Source of the DNA: BPJO01 sp037189665
Lineage (GTDB): Bacteria; Planctomycetota; Phycisphaerae; Tepidisphaerales; Tepidisphaeraceae
DNA: 8,718 nucleotides
Assembly: GCA_037189665.1 (NCBI GenBank)
Contig: JBBCIV010000065.1
Span: forward strand, 1-8,718
Reading direction: 5' to 3'
This document shows, in pieces, positions 5,367-8,718 of the stretch; position 1 is the stretch's first letter; each line of letters starts with the position of its first letter. A model generated the notes under the pieces. That model was not told where the DNA came from, did no database searches, and saw only the letters and a program-made list of their open reading frames with translations. A program made the position numbers and the translations under genes.

Positions 5367-5912
5367 CTACGGCGACACGTTGAAGAACTCGAACGTTCGC
5401 CCGCCGATGTCGAGCGACACGCTGAACTTCGGCGGCAACGGCGCCACGCCGAAGTTCGTTTCTTCAAATATCACGTCCGTGTCTTTGGCGTGATCGGGGA
5501 TCTTCTCCATTCGGCCCGCCGCCGGCCAGTGGGCACGGGCATGATCCACCTGGATCGACTTGCTCTCTGTCCCTCCCGATTTATGGATCGTCTTACGAAG
5601 CTCCCCGTTGATCTTGAACTCGCCAATGACGCCGCCTTTGCCCTCCTTCAGGAAAACCGCCTTGACGTAGTGCCGCTTTTGATCGCCGGCCTTGTCGTTA
5701 CTGCCGAAGGCGTCGTCCTCACCGACGTAGGCGACGCCGCTCGACACGCCCAGCAATGTGAGTCGCGTCCCCTCCATCTCAACGACGTTCCCGCTCGATG
5801 CGGGCTGCGTCGCCGCCGGCTCGGCAGCGGTGCCGACCTGGAGCCCGGCAGCGGCGAGCATCATACACGCTAGAACTATGATCCACTTCACGATGACCCT
5901 CGTCGGCCGCAT
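5367..5912 (-). CDS. Secreted cassette-encoded protein of unknown function
   Basis: 181-aa protein. Residues 1-30 form a Sec signal peptide: basic start MRPTRVIVKW, hydrophobic IIVLACMMLAAAGL, likely cleavage after GTAA. A short Ala/Pro/Thr-rich linker follows (EPAATQPASSG), then a single domain of mixed strands (TRLTLLGVSSGVAYVGEDDAFG; HYVKAVFLKEGKGGVIGEFKI) ending in SLDIGGRTFEFFNV. This looks like a small periplasmic or surface beta-rich domain, but I cannot name the family. ATG 5912 is chosen because AGGAG lies 10 bases upstream and the signal peptide starts there; the in-frame extension to 6080 has a non-protein-like composition. The ATG overlaps a GTTATGC heptamer, and the stop lies nine bases before the R'' box of the next attC. 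It is the first gene of the array. Confidence 0.82.
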   Translation of the reverse strand: MRPTRVIVKWIIVLACMMLAAAGLQVGTAAEPAATQPASSGNVVEMEGTRLTLLGVSSGVAYVGEDDAFGSNDKAGDQKRHYVKAVFLKEGKGGVIGEFKINGELRKTIHKSGGTESKSIQVDHARAHWPAAGRMEKIPDHAKDTDVIFEETNFGVAPLPPKFSVSLDIGGRTFEFFNVSP

Positions 5913-5915
5913 AAC
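5909..5915 (-). other. Unpaired R'-type box GTTATGC at the head of the array
   Basis: The heptamer is identical to the R' box of the attC at 5258-5358 and overlaps the start codon of the first cassette gene in the same way. No second arm forms a stem with the bases upstream, so it is not part of an attC. It could be the crossover point of an attI-like site or the end of a decayed attC. Chance identity is possible because only seven bases are involved. Confidence 0.35.
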
Positions 5916-5983
5916 TAGTATTCTCCTGCGCCCGCGCAGGATAACATCGGGCTGCCGTTTCTTCGGAAACAGCGATAAAAAAC

Positions 5984-6012
5984 ATTCCAGCAAAGGGTTG
6001 GGCCAATTGCAA
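5984..6012 (-). promoter_or_regulatory. Candidate promoter reading into the cassette array
   Basis: On the minus strand TTGCAA (6012-6007) and TGGAAT (5989-5984) are 17 bases apart, a moderate sigma70-like match. Transcription would start about 65 bases before the first cassette gene and could serve the following cassettes, which have almost no leaders of their own. Confidence 0.35.
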
Positions 6013-6085
6013 GGAGAATATCGGCGGCACGAAAGACGGCGCGCCATCCAACCGTGCAAACACGTCATTCGCTTGTGCAAGTTTC

Positions 6086-6112
6086 GTAGGGTCCGCAGGT
6101 ACGCCTGCGGAC
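6086..6112. repeat. Short palindromic repeat (GTAGGGTCCGC type)
   Basis: GTAGGGTCCGCAGG begins at 6086, and GTCCGCAGG (6091-6099) pairs perfectly with CCTGCGGAC (6104-6112) across a TACG loop. It shares the GTAGGGT head with the element at 2858-2925 but has a different hairpin. ATTTTGT follows on the plus strand, so it could also act as a weak terminator. Confidence 0.6.
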
Positions 6113-6149
6113 CATTTTGTCTCGGAAATGGAATGGTCTACGGGTCGAC

Positions 6150-6401
6150 GATTAAACACCCGCACGGGTGGATGACTCAACCGCGCGGGCGGATGAGTTG
6201 CTTATATGAGCGGATGACTTGCTCGCGCAGTCAGGTGACTCGCTCATGCGGGCGGATGACATGCCCGCGCAGTCAGGTGACTTGCTCGCGCAGTCAGATG
6301 ACTTGCCCGCGCAGACAAGCGACGTGACTGTACGGGAAGGTCATCCGCCCGCGCGGGCAGATGGCTCGCCCGTTCAGGCAAATCACAGTCGGCGCAGGAT
6401 C
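6150..6401. repeat. 21-bp tandem repeat array, about 11-12 units
   Basis: Units begin at 6150, 6171, 6192, 6213, 6234, 6255, 6276, 6297, 6318, 6339, 6360 and 6381 with no change of period. The clearest six-unit block is 6192-6317, around the form G(A/G)TGACTTGC(C/T)CGCGCAG(T/A)CA; the outer units are degenerate and some contain the small palindrome CCCGCGCGGG. There are no spacers, so it is not CRISPR. The period equals seven codons and several frames stay open across it, but none has a ribosome binding site or protein-like surroundings. I regard it as a non-coding minisatellite. Confidence 0.75.
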
Positions 6402-6630
6402 GCATTCATACACATTGCTTCTCTCCCTCGTCAGTCGCGATTTTATCGCGCGTCATCGCGGCCAGATCGGAGCCATGAAGGCATCTTGTATTGCATGTCT
6501 AAAATAAACAACAATTACGACGCGACGCTCAAGCCGTTCCGGCGTGCATTCGATGCCTGATGTGACGCGGCGGTCGGGTGGACGGTTCCACCCGGGCACG
6601 GCCGCGGTGCTTTTTCAGAAGGAGCCAGTC
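6402..6630 (+). other. Non-coding leader region of the 236-aa gene
   Basis: No gene is seen here. It holds a perfect hairpin CGCGAT-TTT-ATCGCG (6436-6450), an unusually AT-rich patch at about 6484-6520 containing TAAAAT (6500-6505) as a possible -10 box without a recognisable -35 box, and a GC-rich hairpin CGGGTGG/CCACCCG (6575-6594). AGAAGGAG at 6617-6624 is the ribosome binding site of the gene at 6631. Confidence 0.4.
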
Positions 6631-7341
6631 ATGGCGATCCCAAAGAAAGATGCCCTGCTGGTGCCGTGGGCCAACAACTTCGCGACGCGCATCAGTGCAT
6701 CGGGCAATCCGTATTCCATTTCCACCGCGCAGCAGGCGGAAATGACTGCTCGCACGACGGCGTTCGTCGACGCCTACAACGCGCTCATGGACGCGCGGGC
6801 CGACGGCACGCGGGCACAGTCGCAGACCGCGACCAAGGACGCGAAGAAGGATTCGCTGCTCGAACTCGGGCGCGAACTGTACGCGTTCATCGCGGCCAAC
6901 ACGTCGATCAGCGACGCCGACAAGATCCTCGCCGGCGTTCACGTCCGCGCCGCCAGTGCGTCGCCGATCCCCGCGCCGACCGCCCGGCCCGGCATGGATT
7001 TGGTGTCCGTCGTCGCCCGCACCGTCACGGTTCACATCCACGACAGCGCGAGCAGCACGAAGCGCGGCAAGCCCGCCGGCGCGATCAGCGCGTGGGTGTA
7101 CACGTTCGTCGGCGCGGAATACCCTAGCGACCCGTCGCTGTGGCAATTCCACGGGGCATTCAACAAGCCCGAAGCGAAGATCGACTTCCCCAACACTGTG
7201 CCCAGCGGCGCACAGGTCTGGATCTGTGCGGCATGGGTTTCCCGCCGCGGCGAAGCCGGCCCGTCCAGCGTGCCGATCAGCACGAACGTCCAGGGCGGCG
7301 GCGCTTCGGCGCAGCAGCAGGAGTTGAAGATCGCGGCGTAG
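6631..7341 (+). CDS. Two-domain protein of unknown function (helical N-part, Fn3-like C-part)
   Basis: 236-aa protein with a strong ribosome binding site (AGAAGGAG, six bases before ATG). No signal peptide is seen. Residues 1-105 look alpha-helical (STAQQAEMTARTTAFVDAYN; KKDSLLELGRELYAFIAANT), residues 111-120 are a Pro/Ala linker, and about 120-220 look like a beta-sandwich whose end (VWICAAWVSRRGEAGPSSVPI) resembles the last strands of a fibronectin type III domain. The opening, ALLVPWANNFATRISASG, resembles uncharacterised proteins I recall from planctomycetes. No enzymatic motif is visible. It lies 60 bases upstream of the GNAT-like gene on the same strand, separated by a hairpin. Confidence 0.85.
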   Translation: MAIPKKDALLVPWANNFATRISASGNPYSISTAQQAEMTARTTAFVDAYNALMDARADGTRAQSQTATKDAKKDSLLELGRELYAFIAANTSISDADKILAGVHVRAASASPIPAPTARPGMDLVSVVARTVTVHIHDSASSTKRGKPAGAISAWVYTFVGAEYPSDPSLWQFHGAFNKPEAKIDFPNTVPSGAQVWICAAWVSRRGEAGPSSVPISTNVQGGGASAQQQELKIAA

Positions 7342-7356
7342 TCGTCCGCAAACACG

Positions 7357-7390
7357 CAGCCGGGCGCGGGACACCGTGCCCGGCTGTTTC
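7357..7390 (+). terminator. Intergenic hairpin, terminator or attenuator
   Basis: CAGCCGGGC (7357-7365) pairs perfectly with GCCCGGCTG (7378-7386) across a 12-base loop and is followed by TTTC. The U-tract is short. It probably causes partial termination between the 236-aa gene and the GNAT-like gene, whose GAGGTGAT ribosome binding site begins five bases further on. Confidence 0.5.
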
Positions 7391-7401
7391 GAGGTGATGC
7401 C

Positions 7402-8433
7402 ATGTCTGAAATCATCCTGTCATCAAATGCGATCGAGCCGCGCCCATTGCCGCAGGTGAACGTGATGACCCGCCCCGGCGAGATGGGCGATGTGCCGTTT
7501 CTGGATTCGTTGCAGAAGCTGCACACGAAACAAGTCGGCTGGATGCCGACGGCGCAGTTCGAGGGGAAGATCAAGCTCGGACACGTTCTCATCGCCGAAT
7601 CGAACGGCGAGCGCGTGGGTTACTGCATCGGCAACGACCAGTATTTCAAACGCGATGATGTGGGGATCATCTATCAGGTGAATGTGATGCCGGGCCGTCA
7701 GCGAGGACTGATTGGCGCATCACTGTTGAAAGCACAATTCGAGCGAAGTGCGTATGGCTGCAAGCTCTACTGCTGCTGGTGCGCGCAGGACATCGCCGCG
7801 AATCGCTTCTGGGAAGCGATGGGATTCGTGCCGCTTGCCTTCCGTGCCGGATCGGAAAAGAAATCGCGCATTCACATCTTCTGGCAGAAACGCGTCCGGC
7901 AAGGCGACACGACGACGCCGTGGTGGTTCCCGTCGAAGACAACCGGCGGAAGCATTCGCGAGGATCGTATCGTCCTGCCGATCCCGCCGGGGACGCATTG
8001 GAGTGATGCGAAGCCGTTGATCTTTCCGGATGCGCCTGTTGAAGCGAAGGCGTTGCCGGAGAAGAAACACGGGCGGGACGCGCGTGGCACGAAGCAGGCG
8101 GTCGTCGAGCCGGCGGCGCCGGTGCGGCGGAATGGGTTGATGTTCGACATCCCCAAGCAAGGCGAGCCGTTGCCGGAAACGAAGATCGTCAAAGCAGCGA
8201 AACCGAAAGCGGAGAAGGTCAAGCGTGTGTGCGACCCGCGGTTGGTCAGCGCCGCCCGCGAGTTGCGCGATCGATGGTTGGAGCAGGTGAATTCGGCCCC
8301 GCTTCTGCCGCAAGGGAAGTATGACGTGTCGCGGAGGATCGACGATCAGACAGGCGTCAAAGTCATCAAGCCGATGGAGGCACGCCGTGTGAAGTTGCTC
8401 GACTTCGACGCGCTCAGTCGAGTCGCGGCGTGA
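7402..8433 (+). CDS. GNAT-like acetyltransferase with long basic C-terminal extension
   Basis: 343-aa protein. Residues about 20-165 fit a GNAT fold: strand HVLIAESNGERVGYCIG (61-77), acetyl-CoA loop strand VGIIYQVNVMPGRQRGLIGASLLKA (87-111) with a slightly shortened RGxGxG-type motif, and the late segment DIAANRFWEAMGFVPLAFR (130-148). The usual GNAT length is near 150-170, so residues 170-343 are an extension: an aromatic segment TTPWWFPSKTTGG, a proline- and lysine-rich linker (AAKPKAEKVKR) and a conserved-looking end RELRDRWLEQVNS. The acceptor is unknown. GAGGTGAT upstream supports ATG 7402. The linker contains a captured palindromic repeat (8068-8090). It is probably co-transcribed, at least in part, with the 236-aa gene. 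Confidence 0.8.
   Translation: MSEIILSSNAIEPRPLPQVNVMTRPGEMGDVPFLDSLQKLHTKQVGWMPTAQFEGKIKLGHVLIAESNGERVGYCIGNDQYFKRDDVGIIYQVNVMPGRQRGLIGASLLKAQFERSAYGCKLYCCWCAQDIAANRFWEAMGFVPLAFRAGSEKKSRIHIFWQKRVRQGDTTTPWWFPSKTTGGSIREDRIVLPIPPGTHWSDAKPLIFPDAPVEAKALPEKKHGRDARGTKQAVVEPAAPVRRNGLMFDIPKQGEPLPETKIVKAAKPKAEKVKRVCDPRLVSAARELRDRWLEQVNSAPLLPQGKYDVSRRIDDQTGVKVIKPMEARRVKLLDFDALSRVAA
8068..8090 (+). repeat. REP-like palindrome captured inside the GNAT-like gene
   Basis: CACGGGCG (8068-8075), GGA, then CGCGCGTG (8079-8086) form a stem with a single mismatch, and the stretch is read in frame as KHGRDARGT. Peptides of the HGRDARGT/HGRDARAT type recur in unrelated predicted proteins of planctomycetes and verrucomicrobia because they are translations of a dispersed palindromic repeat. 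Confidence 0.6.
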
Positions 8434-8521
8434 GACGTTCACGCGATCGACGGCAATGGCATCGGCGCGTTGGCGACGCTCGGCCAGGTGGTTAGGCGCC
8501 GCGGCTGAAGGACGGGGAAGG

Positions 8522-8718
8522 CTAATCGATCTGGCCGGCGATGAACCTGGCCATCAGCTCGCCGCGCGAGCGCACGGCGAGCTTGCGGTAGATCGATTTG
8601 AAATGATCGCTGATGGTGTGCGTGCTCAGGTGGCACTGGTCGGCGATCTGCTTGCGGGGCACGCCGCCCAGTTCCAGCAGGAGGAGCTGGCGTTCGCGCG
8701 GGGTGAGCGTCAGGATTT
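8522..8718 (-). CDS. LuxR/NarL-type response regulator or transcription factor, C-terminal HTH only
   Basis: The frame enters from the right edge and ends at TAG (8524-8522); 64 residues are visible. They form a complete LuxR-type C-terminal DNA-binding domain: LTPRERQLLLLELGGVPRKQ at the start, scaffold helix QIADQCHLS, recognition helix THTISDHFKSIYRKL, and terminal helix SRGELMARFIAGQID. The N-terminal sensor or receiver domain is outside the window. The gene is convergent with the GNAT-like gene, 88 bases apart. Confidence 0.9.
   Translation of the reverse strand, partial: ILTLTPRERQLLLLELGGVPRKQIADQCHLSTHTISDHFKSIYRKLAVRSRGELMARFIAGQID

Larger units (their letters stand above)
2929..5915 (-). 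mobile_element. Integron gene-cassette array without integrase (CALIN)
   Basis: Six small minus-strand genes alternate with roughly 100-bp imperfect palindromes bounded by RYYYAAC-like and GTTRRRY-like heptamers, the layout of integron cassettes. Predicted cut points (G^TT, on the minus strand) follow positions 5264, 4728, 4157 and 3207, giving units of 536, 571 and 950 bp between them, plus a first unit of about 650 bp. In each complete attC the first arm carries an extra A (TGGACCG against TGGCCG) relative to the second arm. This matches the extrahelical bases that orient attC sites and agrees with the gene direction. No intI gene is in the window. Confidence 0.85.

Noticed and set aside
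5913..6080. N-terminal extension of the secreted cassette protein
   Set aside because: The extension has no protein-like features and would bury the signal peptide; ATG 5912 has AGGAG at proper distance.
6150..6401. CRISPR array
   Set aside because: The 21-bp units are directly tandem, with no unique spacers between them.
6219..6560. 113-aa ORF across the 21-bp repeats
   Set aside because: It starts with TTG, has no ribosome binding site, and the part beyond the repeats is not protein-like.
6529..7374. 281-aa minus-strand ORF
   Set aside because: It is antisense to the 236-aa gene that has a clear ribosome binding site and domain-like sequence; the translation is Arg-rich and unstructured.
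8491..8497. GTTAGGC as a further attC R' box
   Set aside because: No partner heptamer or pairing arm is nearby on either strand; a lone seven-base match is likely chance.

Overview
The window looks like chromosomal DNA from a high-GC planctomycete, possibly of the Phycisphaerae group. The evidence is indirect: the codon use, GTAGGGT-type palindromic repeats of a kind I associate with planctomycete genomes, a repeat-derived HGRDARGT peptide inside one gene, and gene families (a helical plus Fn3-like protein, a Gly-rich secreted protein) I recall mostly from that phylum. No rRNA, tRNA or CRISPR array was seen.

Layout. 1-774 (minus): N-terminal part of a secreted Gly/Ser-rich protein that runs off the left edge, with a perfect 14-bp palindrome upstream. 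951-2683: a small divergon. An ArsR-type repressor and an ASCH-domain protein are on the minus strand and a short-chain dehydrogenase/reductase is on the plus strand. They share a 77-bp control region with a good sigma70-like promoter and repeated (GGG)ATAGT half-sites. 2684-2925: a 43-codon lipoprotein-like ORF running up to a 68-bp palindromic repeat element.

2929-5915 (minus) is the most notable region: an integron-type gene cassette array without an integrase in view (a CALIN). Small minus-strand genes are separated by roughly 100-bp imperfect palindromes bounded by RYYYAAC/GTTRRRY-type heptamers, which are attC sites. In transcription order the genes are a secreted protein of unknown function, two consecutive HIT-family hydrolases, a VOC (glyoxalase-like) protein, a small membrane-anchored unknown protein, and an 81-aa unknown protein. 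Three complete attC sites are present. A fourth is split in two by the membrane-protein gene, which sits inside the attC as an almost bare reading frame between 23-bp direct repeats. A fifth is cut short by the palindromic repeat element. Several start and stop codons lie inside the attC heptamers.

5916-6630 has no convincing gene. It holds a candidate promoter for the array, a second GTAGGGT-type palindrome, and a strictly 21-bp-periodic tandem repeat of about 11-12 units. 6631-8433 (plus): a planctomycete-type two-domain protein of unknown function, a hairpin, and a GNAT-like acetyltransferase with a long basic tail that contains a captured palindromic repeat. 8522-8718 (minus): the C-terminal DNA-binding domain of a LuxR/NarL-type regulator, cut by the right edge.

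The cassette genes do not form one pathway. As in other cassette arrays they look like independently acquired small accessory genes (nucleotide hydrolases, a VOC enzyme, unknowns). The ArsR/SDR pair is a conventional locally regulated unit.
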